A DNA stretch of 64,000 bases from Laspinema olomoucense D3b (GTDB lineage: Bacteria; Cyanobacteriota; Cyanobacteriia; Cyanobacteriales; Laspinemataceae), in the NCBI RefSeq assembly GCF_025370785.1, contig NZ_JAMXFA010000020.1, positions 1-64,000 on the forward strand, read 5' to 3'. Under the pieces are notes generated by a model, which saw only the letters and a program-made list of their open reading frames with translations, was not told where the DNA came from and did not search any database. The translations under genes were made by a program, and so were the position numbers. Position 1 is the stretch's first letter; every line of letters begins with the position of its first letter. Below are positions 1 to 10,712 of this stretch, piece by piece.

Positions 1-2175
<2,175 letters not shown>

Positions 2176-3025
2176 TTATCTTGTCTTTATTTCCACTGTA
2201 GGCAACAACCATTTGTAATCTGCACGGCAATGTTCAGGCGGTCCCGGTATTGCCGAAACTATCATGTTTTCCCTATAACAACGTTATCGCACCATGAGCC
2301 GACTACTGACAAACGGCTGCGAGATTCCCCAAAAAAACGCCGTATTTCAGATTGTTGATTGAAAATTCAGAATTTCTTTCCATCAATTAGGTATAAATTC
2401 TCATTAATTTTATTTGCTCCACCCCAAATTTAAGCCCAAAAACTAGCCTAAACCCTGAACAAAATCAAGAGTTTTTATTTTATATTTTTTGTATTTGTAG
2501 TGAAAAATTCAGCCGTTTATTCTTTTCGATAGCCGCCCTAAATTAATTCAAAAATCCTTGACCAAAGGAGGGGGAGCATCTGGCTTTTTATTATTGGCCG
2601 TAGGAAGCCAGATGCTCCCCTTCCTTACTTTTAAAATCGGTATATAGCCCCTCTAAATTAATTCAAAAATTCTTAAAAGATTTAGTTTTAGCGTTTGCTC
2701 TCCCTTGAATTAGGAGGGAAATCAGATGCTCCCCAGGCTCAATTTTTGGGTGTGAATGCTGGAACAGAGACCCTATATAAATAATACTTGCCCTAAAAAT
2801 TCAATTGTTCATCTTCCCCAAAACGTCAAGCTATTTTATATTTAATCAATCCATTTAATAACAAAATCAAGGAACGTAAACGGATAAACCAATACAGACT
2901 CACAGGTCATTCGAGGGAACGTCGGAAGTTGATCGCCCTAACCCTAAAACTGAGGGCGACTTGCTCCTCAACTGCAAACGCTCCGGATTGGATCAGAGCA
3001 ATCCAATCCTTACTTTGAATTGCCG
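2176..3025. other. AT-rich intergenic spacer with palindromic elements
   Basis: About 850 bp with no convincing gene. It is AT-rich and contains a perfect 16-bp inverted repeat at 2571-2620, a duplicated flank (AAATTAATTCAAAAAT at about 2540 and 2657) and a solitary CAGATGCTCCCC half element near 2723. Nothing else recognisable was seen. Confidence 0.6.
2571..2620. repeat. Palindromic element, 16-bp perfect arms
   Basis: GGGGAGCATCTGGCTT is followed 18 bases later by its exact reverse complement AAGCCAGATGCTCCCC. The arms resemble those at 4869-4919 (GTGGGAGTATC / GATGCTCCCAC) and, more loosely, 52091-52145, suggesting a dispersed REP-like family. It is far from any gene end, so a terminator role is unlikely here. 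Confidence 0.85.
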
Positions 3026-3205
3026 CTAATTTTTCGCCGGGGATGAGGGTGGCGGCGGAATTTTCCCATCGTTATTGGCTCCTTCTACAGCTTTCTCAAT
3101 AATAAATGCGGCTAAGTTAGCCACAGGGCGTCCTTGACTGTCTGCCCACCGTTCGAGGGCATCATAGACGGCATCGGGGAGGGTTACATGGACTCGTTTA
3201 CTCAC
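3026..3205 (-). CDS. Small ribbon-helix-helix (CopG/Arc-type) DNA-binding protein
   Basis: A 59-aa protein starting at a GTG; it is the only start in this frame because a TGA lies six codons upstream. The N-terminal segment KRVHVTLPDAVYDALERWAD followed by GRPVANLAAFIIEKAV fits the beta-strand/helix/helix pattern of ribbon-helix-helix regulators, and the C-terminus is a short proline-rich tail (PPPPSSPAKN). It is transcribed away from the coiled-coil gene at 3587, and the 381-bp space between them carries six TTAAGGAC direct repeats, which would suit an RHH operator. Function as repressor, antitoxin or partition-type protein is not distinguishable; no toxin gene is adjacent. Confidence 0.75.
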   Translation of the reverse strand: MSKRVHVTLPDAVYDALERWADSQGRPVANLAAFIIEKAVEGANNDGKIPPPPSSPAKN

Positions 3206-3334
3206 TGTTTTGTCTCGATGTCAACAGTTTTATGATACATCGTTGGAGCTACAATGGACGTTAGCTTGACAAATAGGGAACCAATCCGCTTCGGTAAGGT
3301 ACCCTGTTGTGATAAACTAGGTACTAAGGAAAAA

Positions 3335-3364
3335 CCGCGCTCTGTCCGGCAAGACAGAACGCGG
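3335..3364 (-). terminator. Rho-independent terminator-like hairpin (minus strand)
   Basis: CCGCGCTCTGTC and GACAGAACGCGG form a 12-bp stem with one mismatch around a six-base loop. Read on the minus strand the stem is followed by a run of five T, the layout of an intrinsic terminator. It lies upstream of the RHH gene with no annotated minus-strand gene feeding into it, so it may end an antisense or small RNA starting in the repeat region. Confidence 0.5.
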
Positions 3365-3489
3365 GTAAATGTTAAGCCTAACCGCTTATTCAAGCCACGG
3401 ATAGGGGATCAAAATCATTTGAAACTCTCAGGTCTAACCACACTGAGGTTCTTAACGTACAAGGACCATTCTCGTAAGCACAAGAACAG

Positions 3490-3582
3490 TTAAGGACAGT
3501 TAAGGACAATCCAGAACGGTTAAGGACTATCTAAGGACAATCCAGAACAGTTAAGGACTATTAAACTTAAACCATTAAGGAC
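3490..3582 (+). repeat. Array of six TTAAGGAC direct repeats upstream of the coiled-coil gene
   Basis: Copies of TTAAGGAC begin at 3490, 3500, 3520, 3531 (CTAAGGAC), 3551 and 3575, often followed by AATCCAGAAC. Spacings of 10, 20, 11, 20 and 24 bp are near multiples of a helical turn. The last copy contains the AAGGA Shine-Dalgarno of the gene starting at 3587. The pattern resembles iterons or an operator for a dimeric repressor such as the adjacent RHH protein; that link is inference. Confidence 0.8.
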
Positions 3583-3586
3583 AATT

Positions 3587-4753
3587 ATGGCACAGACGAC
3601 GGAAGGTATCAACCCATCTCCCCTAGATTATGGAAATTTACCCCCCAATGTAGTAGAAGCGGCGGAGGCGGTGGTGTCCCGGATCCGCGATCGCATCAAA
3701 ACCGGGACCATTCAGCAGATTGAGAACGGGTGCGACTTGCTGGAAACGAAGCAGCGATTGGGAAAAGTCTTATTTAAAGTCTGGGTCGATCGCTATTTTG
3801 ATGGGTCGGAATATCTCGCGGGAAATTTAATCAAGGTGGCGGAACTGGTGCAGCGGATTCCCCACCGGATCGATGAAATGGCGGGATGGAGTATTTCTGC
3901 ATTAGCGGCCCTCAGTGGCGGGTCCGATCGCCTCGCGGAAAAGATTTTAACCTCTGGCGATCGCCCCAGTGCCACGATGATTAGACAACGGGTCCGCACG
4001 GAACGCACCGGCAAACCGGCGATCGCCCGCAAACCTTCCCCGAGAAGATTTACCCAAGAAGAGGTAGACCGAAAAATCGCCGAGGCGATCGCCAAAAAGG
4101 ACCAAGAACTGGCAACCCTACGAATTCAGTTAGAACAAGAACTCCAGGACCGAGTACAGGCAGAATTTCGTCAGGCGCGGGATGCGGGATTGCTGGCGGC
4201 AAAAACGGAAGTCGCTGCCGCGCAGGAACTACGGGAAGAACTCCGGGCTAAAAATGCCGAACTTGCTGCCGAATTGCAACAAAAACAAGCCGAACTAGAA
4301 GGGATTGCTCAGTTACAGCGGGAAAATCAACTCAAGGATGAACGAATTGCTGATTTAGAGGCTGCCTTAGAACAGTCTAAACAGGAAAGCTGGGAAAATA
4401 CTTTTAATGCGGAAGCTGCCAAGGTGGTGAATGCGGACTTAGAAAAAGCCTATCAGCCTTTGGTGGAAAAGTTGGACCGGATGACCCAAAAGGTGGCCCA
4501 GCAAGAGGAGGAACTTCAGCGCTATCGTCAAGGGGAAGGGAAAGTCGCCGCAGAGGAACCGCAAGTGGCTCAGGAAACCTGGGCGATCGCCTCGGACTTT
4601 GGGCAGTTGGCGGAGACCCTGGATTTACCGGGATGGAGTGGTCGAGGTTACCGGGCTTCCGATGGGATGCTATACACCAATTTAGTCTCGGCTATCTCTC
4701 ATTTTATTCAGGATTTTCAAGGAAATTCTTCCTCTAATTCTCGCCATTTTTAA
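3587..4753 (+). CDS. Hypothetical coiled-coil protein, partner of the TTAAGGAC array
   Basis: A 388-aa protein with no firm family assignment. Residues 1-150 are helical, with a segment (IENGCDLLETKQRLG, SISALAALSGGSDRLAEKIL) faintly reminiscent of DUF3102-type phage/plasmid proteins. Residues about 165-310 form a long charged coiled coil, and the C-terminus contains a short compact segment (DLPGWSGRGYRASDGMLYTN). The start is an ATG preceded by AAGGA, supplied by the last TTAAGGAC repeat. The gene is divergent from the RHH gene at 3026. The repeat-rich promoter and coiled-coil architecture suggest a DNA-associated or partition-like role, but this is inference only. Confidence 0.8.
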   Translation: MAQTTEGINPSPLDYGNLPPNVVEAAEAVVSRIRDRIKTGTIQQIENGCDLLETKQRLGKVLFKVWVDRYFDGSEYLAGNLIKVAELVQRIPHRIDEMAGWSISALAALSGGSDRLAEKILTSGDRPSATMIRQRVRTERTGKPAIARKPSPRRFTQEEVDRKIAEAIAKKDQELATLRIQLEQELQDRVQAEFRQARDAGLLAAKTEVAAAQELREELRAKNAELAAELQQKQAELEGIAQLQRENQLKDERIADLEAALEQSKQESWENTFNAEAAKVVNADLEKAYQPLVEKLDRMTQKVAQQEEELQRYRQGEGKVAAEEPQVAQETWAIASDFGQLAETLDLPGWSGRGYRASDGMLYTNLVSAISHFIQDFQGNSSSNSRHF

Positions 4754-4868
4754 GGGGTTAGTCTTGAGGGGTTTGAGGGTTATCGGTTCGATGGGTTTTG
4801 CCCCCCTGACCCTGTAACCCCGGCAAAATAGGGGAATGAAAAAAACCCGGACAGGGTTGCCTTAAAGG

Positions 4869-4919
4869 AGTGGGAGTATCTTTCTCTACTGGAGAAGTAG
4901 GGAGCAAGATGCTCCCACT
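4869..4919. repeat. Imperfect palindromic element (GTGGGAGTATC...GATGCTCCCAC)
   Basis: The left arm AGTGGGAGTATCTTTCTCT and right arm AGGGAGCAAGATGCTCCCACT pair with a few C-to-T type mismatches around TACTGGAGAAGT. It is related to the elements at 2571-2620 and 52091-52145. It lies between the convergent coiled-coil and HEAT-repeat genes and could act as a bidirectional terminator. Confidence 0.65.
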
Positions 4920-4987
4920 GCTCAATTCTAGGGTCGGACTGCTGGCAGAAATGCTCTAGGGAGAGTGTAATTTGTCGATCGCTCTGA

Positions 4988-5665
4988 TTAAACAGCCGTT
5001 GCATCAGCTAATCGTTTCAGAGAAAGGTTCGCGGCTTCAGAAACTTGGAAATGACTATCTTTTGCCATGTATTTGAGGGCGGATATGCTTTTTTCACTGG
5101 GGAGATGTCCGAGAGCTTCGGCAAGGCGCTGACGCACTAGCCAATCCTTGGACTGGACGAAGCGCAAGAGGCGATCGACGGCTTCAATACATTTGATTTC
5201 CCCAAGGGCTGCGATCGCCGCTTGTTGCAAGACGATTTCTTCGCTATCCAAGGCACTGAGCAACACTTCCTGCGCACGAAGGTCCTTGAGATTTCCGAGG
5301 GAGACTGCGGCACTAAAGCGCACCAGCCAATCGGTATCTTCATAGAAGGCGCGCACTAGGGGTTCCAAGGCTCTTTCGTCTTCGAGATATCCCAAGGCCC
5401 CCGCTGCACCGGCACGGATGCTGTAATCGGGTTCGCCTTCGAGGATTTTTACCAGAATGGGAAAGGATTGGGCAGTGGCTTTGATGCCTAAGGCAAAGAC
5501 TGCCATTGATCGCACTTGGAGGTTCTCATCATTGAGGAGTTTTTCGATAAAGGGGAAGGCATCCGCAGCGGGGACGTTCCGCAAGGAAGCCAAGCCCACC
5601 ATGCGATCGCCGGAATTCTCACTCTCCAGCTTGACGGCTATTTCTTCTAAAGTTAATAGGGACAT
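4988..5665 (-). CDS. HEAT-repeat protein, phycobilisome lyase-like (NblB-like)
   Basis: A 225-aa all-helical protein made of about six HEAT/PBS-lyase repeats, for example IRAGAAGALGYLEDERALEPL, WLVRFSAAVSLGNLKDLRA and WLVRQRLAEALGHLPSEKSIS, each around 31 residues. This arrangement is typical of the CpcE/CpcF/NblB group; the single-polypeptide size fits NblB-like proteins that promote phycobilisome degradation or bilin handling rather than the CpcE/F lyase heterodimer. The ATG at 5665 (MSLLTLEEIA) is preferred; an in-frame ATG at 5698 would add 11 residues. No phycobiliprotein gene is adjacent, so the exact target is unknown. Confidence 0.8.
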   Translation of the reverse strand: MSLLTLEEIAVKLESENSGDRMVGLASLRNVPAADAFPFIEKLLNDENLQVRSMAVFALGIKATAQSFPILVKILEGEPDYSIRAGAAGALGYLEDERALEPLVRAFYEDTDWLVRFSAAVSLGNLKDLRAQEVLLSALDSEEIVLQQAAIAALGEIKCIEAVDRLLRFVQSKDWLVRQRLAEALGHLPSEKSISALKYMAKDSHFQVSEAANLSLKRLADATAV

Positions 5666-5910
5666 AGATTTAGAAAATTTACAAAAGTTTACATTCACTT
5701 TTTTATTATAGAGCCAGGACCGAGGGATGGGGAGAAAATTGGCCCTGTTTAGGGAGGGATTTCCGAACCGGCGATCGCCGAGTCTGGGGGTACGGGTTAG
5801 AAACCGGGTTTATGCTTTGAAAATCTGTGACAATTCTCGCCCCAGAAAGGGCGATGAAACTGGGTAACCTTCCAATTGGTTTAATAAAGAGGCGATCGCC
5901 TCCTCATGGT

Positions 5911-7344
5911 TTAGTCTGTAGCCTTGACAGAAGCCTGCTGCTTCCGTTCATAAAGCTGCAATAAAATCGCCGCATGAACTTCCCGAGAGAGGGGATAAAA
6001 ATAAGCCAAAATTAAACCCCCGATTAACAACAGGGTCGGCAGAGGGCCGATCGCCATGCGAATGGCGAACAAAGCCGAGTCTGGTTGTTCGGGAATTGTG
6101 GTACTTCCAGCGGATTCTATGAAACCCGACCATTGGAGAGTTTGTCCTACAAAGAAAATCCCCAATCCTAACCCCAGTTTTTGTAAAAAGACCATAAACG
6201 AATAGAAGATTCCTTCCCGACGTTGACCTGTATTTAATTCATCTAAATCAATCACATCGGTGAGCATGGACCAAGGAACGAGATAAGCTGTTGCCACGCC
6301 CACCCCGGCTAGGACTGCTAGGAAGAACATCAAATCCATGCGATCGCGCGGTAAAAAGAAAAGTCCCGCCTGAGCAATAATCCAAAACCCCATGCCCATA
6401 AAATAAACAGCTTTTCTCCCCAAAGATTTGCTAATTTCGCTCCAGACAAATAGCATGATAATCGCCACAACTTGCACAATTAAGGCGACTTCAAAGAATG
6501 AATCTCGCCGCATCCAACTCACGACAAAATAGGGGATAATTGTTGTGGTTAATTGCAAAGCTAACCAGGAAAAAAGATAAATCCCACTCACAAACTGAAA
6601 CGGACGATTGCTCAGGGCAATTTTGAACTGAGAAATCAGAGATAAACTTGTGGGTTCGGCTTGGGTTTGATAGCGTTCTCGGGTTCCGAAGACGCACCAA
6701 TAGAGGGGAAATACCGAGAGAATCGCACAAATGCCGCCTAGGGCGACATACATTTGTTTCAGGTCAGGCATCAGTTGAGTCAAGACCACACCCAAAATGA
6801 GAGCTAAGATACTCCCCCCAATGGAGAAGGCAAACCGAAAGCTGTTGAGACTGGTGCGCTCGTTGTAGTCCTCAGTGAGTTCCGGCGTGAGGGCTGTATA
6901 AGGGAGATTCACTGCGGTATAAGCGGTTTGGAACAAGATACTCACCACGATGTAATAGGTGAACAGCGCCCACTGATTCACCTGGGGATCGGCGCTGAAG
7001 TGAGGGACTAACCAATGGAGGAAAAAAGACAGACCAAAGGGTAGGGAACCAAAGAGCATCCACGATCGCCTGCGTCCCCAGCGAGACCGGGTGCGATCGC
7101 TCAACATCCCGATCATCGGGTCATTGATGGCATCCCACACCTTACCAATCATCAGGACTGTTCCTGCCAATCCGGGGTCTAAACCCGCCACCTCCGTTAA
7201 AAAGATTAAGAGGCTAAACGAGATTAAAATTGTGGTGATCCCAGCCCCCATATCTCCAGCCCCATAAGCCAGTTTTGTGGAAAGACTGAGTTTGTCGGGC
7301 TGGGATCTGTCGGAAGATGGATCGGAAGGGGACGAGTGATTCAT
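5911..7344 (-). CDS. GPH-family (MelB-like) sugar:cation symporter, MFS fold
   Basis: A 477-aa membrane protein with about 12 hydrophobic segments after a hydrophilic Ser/Asp-rich N-terminus. KLAYGAGDMGAGI, VWDAINDPMIGMLSDRTRSR and the basic loop RWGRRRSW are hallmarks of the glycoside-pentoside-hexuronide:cation symporter family, in which the DP-x-G-x-x-SDR motif lies in the TM2-loop2-3 region. Substrate is not predictable from sequence; cyanobacterial members may move sugars or other small organics across the plasma membrane. It is divergent from the phosphoribosyltransferase gene starting at 7544, leaving about 200 bp for two promoters. Confidence 0.88.
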   Translation of the reverse strand: MNHSSPSDPSSDRSQPDKLSLSTKLAYGAGDMGAGITTILISFSLLIFLTEVAGLDPGLAGTVLMIGKVWDAINDPMIGMLSDRTRSRWGRRRSWMLFGSLPFGLSFFLHWLVPHFSADPQVNQWALFTYYIVVSILFQTAYTAVNLPYTALTPELTEDYNERTSLNSFRFAFSIGGSILALILGVVLTQLMPDLKQMYVALGGICAILSVFPLYWCVFGTRERYQTQAEPTSLSLISQFKIALSNRPFQFVSGIYLFSWLALQLTTTIIPYFVVSWMRRDSFFEVALIVQVVAIIMLFVWSEISKSLGRKAVYFMGMGFWIIAQAGLFFLPRDRMDLMFFLAVLAGVGVATAYLVPWSMLTDVIDLDELNTGQRREGIFYSFMVFLQKLGLGLGIFFVGQTLQWSGFIESAGSTTIPEQPDSALFAIRMAIGPLPTLLLIGGLILAYFYPLSREVHAAILLQLYERKQQASVKATD

Positions 7345-7543
7345 GGACTTTGTTTTTTCCGGGGAAAGAGCGTGGCAGGATTACTGCAATTGCTGGAGGA
7401 GGACAACAAGCGCCAGTGACGATACAAATTTCAGCGGCGCTTTTCTGTATTGTGGCATACAAGACGGTTTGTCAATTTTATGCTATTTTGGTCTATTACC
7501 TTTATTCCTGCTTCCTGTTGCTACTGTTGGAAAAATTGCCCCC

Positions 7544-8065
7544 ATGCGTGACCTTCATATCGGTTGGGCCGAGTACCACCAAAAAATAGAGCAGCTTGCG
7601 GTCCAAATTTATCAGTCCAATTGGCATTTTGACCAGATCGTTTGTATTGCCAAAGGAGGGCTGCGGGTTGGGGATATCCTCGCCCGGATTTACGATCGCC
7701 CTTTAGGGATTTTATCCACCGCCTCTTATGGGGGTGCAGAGGGCAAACACCGAGGAGCCTTGAAGATTGCCCGCCACTTAACGGCGATCGGCGATACCCT
7801 CGGCCCTTATGTTTTATTAGTAGATGACCTGGTAGATACCGGAATTTCTCTCAAGGAAACCAAACTTTGGCTCAATTGCCATTATGAAAATCAGATTCAG
7901 GAGATTCGCACCGCAGTCCTCTGGTACAAAGCTTGTTCGGAAATTCAACCGGATTACTATGTCGATTACCTGACGGATAATCCCTGGATTCATCAACCGT
8001 TTGAAGGGTATGAACAAATCACCCCAGAGCAACTCGCTCAGAGCTATCAAACGATCGCAAGTTAA
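7544..8065 (+). CDS. Phosphoribosyltransferase family protein
   Basis: A 173-aa soluble protein with the type I phosphoribosyltransferase fold. The PRPP-binding loop VLLVDDLVDTGIS is intact and an upstream IVCIAKGGLRVGDILAR segment matches the PP-loop region of hypoxanthine/xanthine phosphoribosyltransferases. It probably transfers phosphoribose to a purine base for salvage, but the hood region is too divergent to name the base. The ATG at 7544 (MRDLHIGW) is chosen; longer frame upstream encodes low-complexity residues not typical of the family and overlaps the divergent transporter. Confidence 0.85.
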   Translation: MRDLHIGWAEYHQKIEQLAVQIYQSNWHFDQIVCIAKGGLRVGDILARIYDRPLGILSTASYGGAEGKHRGALKIARHLTAIGDTLGPYVLLVDDLVDTGISLKETKLWLNCHYENQIQEIRTAVLWYKACSEIQPDYYVDYLTDNPWIHQPFEGYEQITPEQLAQSYQTIAS

Positions 8066-8091
8066 TAGACTTATGGCAGAATTGTCTTAAG

Positions 8092-8110
8092 CCCCCCTTA
8101 ATAAGGGGGG
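8092..8110. repeat. REP-like palindrome CCCCCCTTAATAAGGGGGG
   Basis: A near-perfect 19-bp palindrome followed by TTGGGGGGATC. The same ~30-bp element occurs in reverse orientation at 63719-63737. A T-rich stretch follows (CTTTTTTT), so this copy could also terminate the phosphoribosyltransferase transcript. Confidence 0.8.
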
Positions 8111-8193
8111 TTGGGGGGATCAATCTTTTTTTGCCAGAGGTCTAATCTCAAATCACGAATTTAGGGCGAAAATTTTCGGTGAAATTGGGCTGG

Positions 8194-8275
8194 GCTAAGA
8201 CTTACGCATTTACTTGTTGAGTGGTAGGGTCAATTCGCATTCTGAACCCTACATTTAGAGAGGGTTAGTCTTAGC
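8194..8275. repeat. MITE-like element with 9-bp terminal inverted repeats
   Basis: GCTAAGACT at 8194-8202 and its reverse complement AGTCTTAGC at 8267-8275 enclose 64 bp starting TACGCATTTAC. The right end abuts the stop codon of the AEC carrier gene. An analogous element with GGACTTACGG ends lies at 35213-35299. Confidence 0.6.
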
Positions 8276-9247
8276 TTAAACGGTGGGAATTCCAAACATT
8301 AAGACCCAAATCGGGAGGGTGACTAATAAGCAAACAGAACCGAGTCCCAGGGCAGTCACGGCTAAATCGCGATCGAGGTTGTAGGTTTCCGCTAGGACTA
8401 GGGTGGCAAAGGCTGGAGGCATTGCCATTTGTAACACCAGAATCAGCAATGCAGGGCGATCGAGTCCCCAAAAGGACAGGATGATGCCGAGGAACAGTGG
8501 CACAATTAACATTTTAATGACGAGACTGACTGAGGCGGGTTTGAGACTACTCCAAGAATGTAATTGGCTCAGTCTCATGCCACAGAGAATCAAAGACAAG
8601 GCGATCGCACTCCAAGCAAACCGCTGTAAACTATTTTCCAAGAGGGGTGGTAGGGGAATATCTCGCACCAATAACCCCAACCCTAAACTCCACAGGGTGG
8701 GATTGTAGAGGATGGCATGGATAAACTGTTTGTAACTTTTCGACCCTTCTCCAAATCGGGAGGCTAATACCGCACCTAAGCCGTAAGCTCCGATCACCGT
8801 ACCCAACAAATCATAAAATAGCGCCCAGGCAAAATATTGTTCTCCCACTAATGCCAAAGCAACGGGATAGCCAATAAAGCCTGTATTACCGACCATTGTT
8901 GAAAGGACAAAACTGCCTTGAGTGGGGAGATGAGACCATTGGGATGATTGTTCTAGCTCTAGGGAAGCAGAACCGGGATGGGTTTTACTCCTGAGCCAAA
9001 GCCAGCTAAGCCCCACGCCCAGTAGAATTGCCACCCAGGCGATCGCTGGTGCTAACCAGATTGAACCTGATAAATCCGAGCGGCGGACGAAGGCAATCAC
9101 CCCGATGGGAACGCCAATCCAAAACAGAAATTTACCGATATAAATCGGGATTTTAGGGGGCAGCAGCCGACCCAGAATAAATCCTAATAACGCTAATCCC
9201 CCAAGTTGGAGGTAGAGTTTTAGGAGATGAATTCCCAGAACGAGCAT
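8276..9247 (-). CDS. AEC (auxin efflux carrier) family transporter
   Basis: A 323-aa integral membrane protein with about ten hydrophobic segments. The N-terminal GGLALLGFILGRLLPP, the central VLSTMVGNTGFIGYPVALAL and the C-terminal LILVLQMAMPPAFATLVLAE segments are characteristic of the Mem_trans/AEC family, bile/arsenite/riboflavin transporter-like superfamily carriers that export organic anions such as malonate or auxin-like compounds. The conserved NxGFxGxP motif in the first half is intact. Substrate in this organism is unknown. The gene stands alone between a MITE-like element and a repeat-rich spacer. Confidence 0.87.
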   Translation of the reverse strand: MLVLGIHLLKLYLQLGGLALLGFILGRLLPPKIPIYIGKFLFWIGVPIGVIAFVRRSDLSGSIWLAPAIAWVAILLGVGLSWLWLRSKTHPGSASLELEQSSQWSHLPTQGSFVLSTMVGNTGFIGYPVALALVGEQYFAWALFYDLLGTVIGAYGLGAVLASRFGEGSKSYKQFIHAILYNPTLWSLGLGLLVRDIPLPPLLENSLQRFAWSAIALSLILCGMRLSQLHSWSSLKPASVSLVIKMLIVPLFLGIILSFWGLDRPALLILVLQMAMPPAFATLVLAETYNLDRDLAVTALGLGSVCLLVTLPIWVLMFGIPTV

Positions 9248-9821
9248 AATAATTTAAGGGAGGATTAGTTTTCATTGAGTTGGGGGGTTATCCCCTGATT
9301 CAAAGGAGTTTTTTCACTGCGTCTCAATGGGCAGGATAACGATGCCGTAGCCCGTTCCAATTCAAACACCGCTTGGACCAACTCTCAATGGGGAAATCAT
9401 GAAGAAATTATGCAGCAATTTGGGATTAATATTGCCATAGAACCAAGGGCTGAGTCCGTAGCACTTGACGCTAAACGGGGGGATTTTTGTCATTGGTCAT
9501 TGGTCGTTGGTCCCTGGTCGTTGGTCGTTGGTCATTGGTCATTGGTCGTTGGTCCCTGGTCATTGGTCCCGGGTCCCTGTACAAACAACAAATGACCAAT
9601 GACATAAGACCAATGACAAAGGACAAACGACATAAGACAAACGCCAAATGACCCTCTTCGGTCCCGATCTACAAGGATTCGGTAGAATGCTTTTGTAACC
9701 CTGTAGGGGAGAGGGAAGCTCAACCCCTGAAGGATCCTCCGTCCAAAGATCCGTCAGGGCTTCCGCAGCCGTTCATTATCATAGTTTAGGCAATCCGAGT
9801 CAATCTGTAGGAGTCGAGTCA
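9248..9821. other. Intergenic spacer with decayed reading frame and STRR array
   Basis: About 570 bp. From about 9290 to 9480 one plus-strand frame is open and protein-like (LRLNGQDNDAVARSN, HEEIMQQFGINIAIE) but lacks a good start and runs straight into the heptamer repeat array at 9491-9653, so it looks like a gene remnant. The last 160 bp form the leader of the carboxypeptidase gene. Confidence 0.4.
9491..9653. repeat. STRR: inverted heptamer arrays (ATTGGTC / ACCAATG)
   Basis: Twelve consecutive 7-bp units (ATTGGTC, GTTGGTC, CCTGGTC variants) fill 9492-9575. About ten units of the complementary heptamer (ACCAATG, ACAAACG, ACATAAG variants) follow to 9653. The two halves can fold into a long imperfect hairpin. 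Heptameric short tandemly repeated repetitive sequences are known in filamentous cyanobacteria. Confidence 0.92.
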
Positions 9822-10649
9822 TTGAATAAGGCAACTGTGTCGGGACAAGCGTCGAAAACCTCGACATTTATGGGGGAGGACATTCCTCAAGCGGTTAGAG
9901 ATACCTCCGAGAAAGTCTCTACGGTTCAGGGGTCGAAATCGGTCAAATGGATTGTAATTGCCCTGATTGCCGGGACAGTTGCCCTAGTCGCAGGGGTGCT
10001 GGTGGCATGGCAGGGGGGAATGCTGGGACTCCTGAATAACTCCCAGGTGGCTCAAACGGAGCAAACGGATTCCCCGGACCCTAATGCTACTGTAGACCCA
10101 ACTGCCCCGAAAACAGAGACGTTACTGGGTCACTTCCCCTATAAAGAAGCGCCTCGCGAAGACCTTCAGCCGATTTCCAGTGATGGGAGAATCCTGATGC
10201 GTCAAGCGGCAGCTAGAGCGTTTTTGGAGATGAAAGAGGCGGCGCGATCGCAAGGGGTCTCTCTGGTCCCGATTTCTGGATTTCGCAGCGAGGAAGACCA
10301 GAAATATCTGTTTTTTGAGGTAAAAGCGCAACGGGGACAGGTTACCACGGAACGAGCAGAAGTCAGCGCACCTCCAGGGTACAGCGAGCACCATACCGGC
10401 TATGCGGTAGATATTGGGGATGCCAATCTTCCGGCAACGGATTTGAGTCCGAGCTTTGAAAATACCCCGGCGTTCCAATGGATGAAAGAGAATGCTGCCT
10501 ATTATAGTTTTGAGGTATCGTTTCCGAAAGGAAATACTCAAGGGGTGACTTATGAACCCTGGCATTGGAGATTTGTGGGCGATCGCGACAGTCTGGAAAC
10601 CTTTTATAAAGCCCGAAACCCGCAAAAAAATATAGAAACTCAACCCTAA
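9822..10649 (+). CDS. VanY-type D-alanyl-D-alanine carboxypeptidase (peptidase M15B)
   Basis: A 275-aa membrane-anchored peptidoglycan carboxypeptidase. A single transmembrane helix (about 45-70, WIVIALIAGTVALVAGVLVA) follows a short cytoplasmic tail, then an acidic Pro/Thr linker and an extracytoplasmic M15B domain. Zinc and catalytic residues are visible in SEHHTGYAVDIGD (SxHxxGxAxD) and EPWHWRF (ExxxH). It should trim the terminal D-Ala from muropeptide stems. The start is a TTG at 9822, supported by a GTAGGAG Shine-Dalgarno nine bases upstream. The M41-like protease gene follows by 63 bp on the same strand, probably cotranscribed. Confidence 0.9.
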   Translation: MNKATVSGQASKTSTFMGEDIPQAVRDTSEKVSTVQGSKSVKWIVIALIAGTVALVAGVLVAWQGGMLGLLNNSQVAQTEQTDSPDPNATVDPTAPKTETLLGHFPYKEAPREDLQPISSDGRILMRQAAARAFLEMKEAARSQGVSLVPISGFRSEEDQKYLFFEVKAQRGQVTTERAEVSAPPGYSEHHTGYAVDIGDANLPATDLSPSFENTPAFQWMKENAAYYSFEVSFPKGNTQGVTYEPWHWRFVGDRDSLETFYKARNPQKNIETQP

Positions 10650-10712
10650 CTGGATGTTGGGTTGCCCTCGTTCTACTCTACTTTTGCTCCTCCCCATTCC
10701 GACCCCTGCATC

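Noticed and set aside
4780-5004. 74-aa minus-strand frame after the HEAT-repeat gene
   Set aside because: Overlaps the palindrome at 4869-4919 and the end of the HEAT-repeat gene; no protein-like signature.
9410-9595. 61-aa frame across the STRR boundary as a real gene
   Set aside because: Its 3' half is pure heptamer repeat and it has no convincing start; treated as a possible remnant only.
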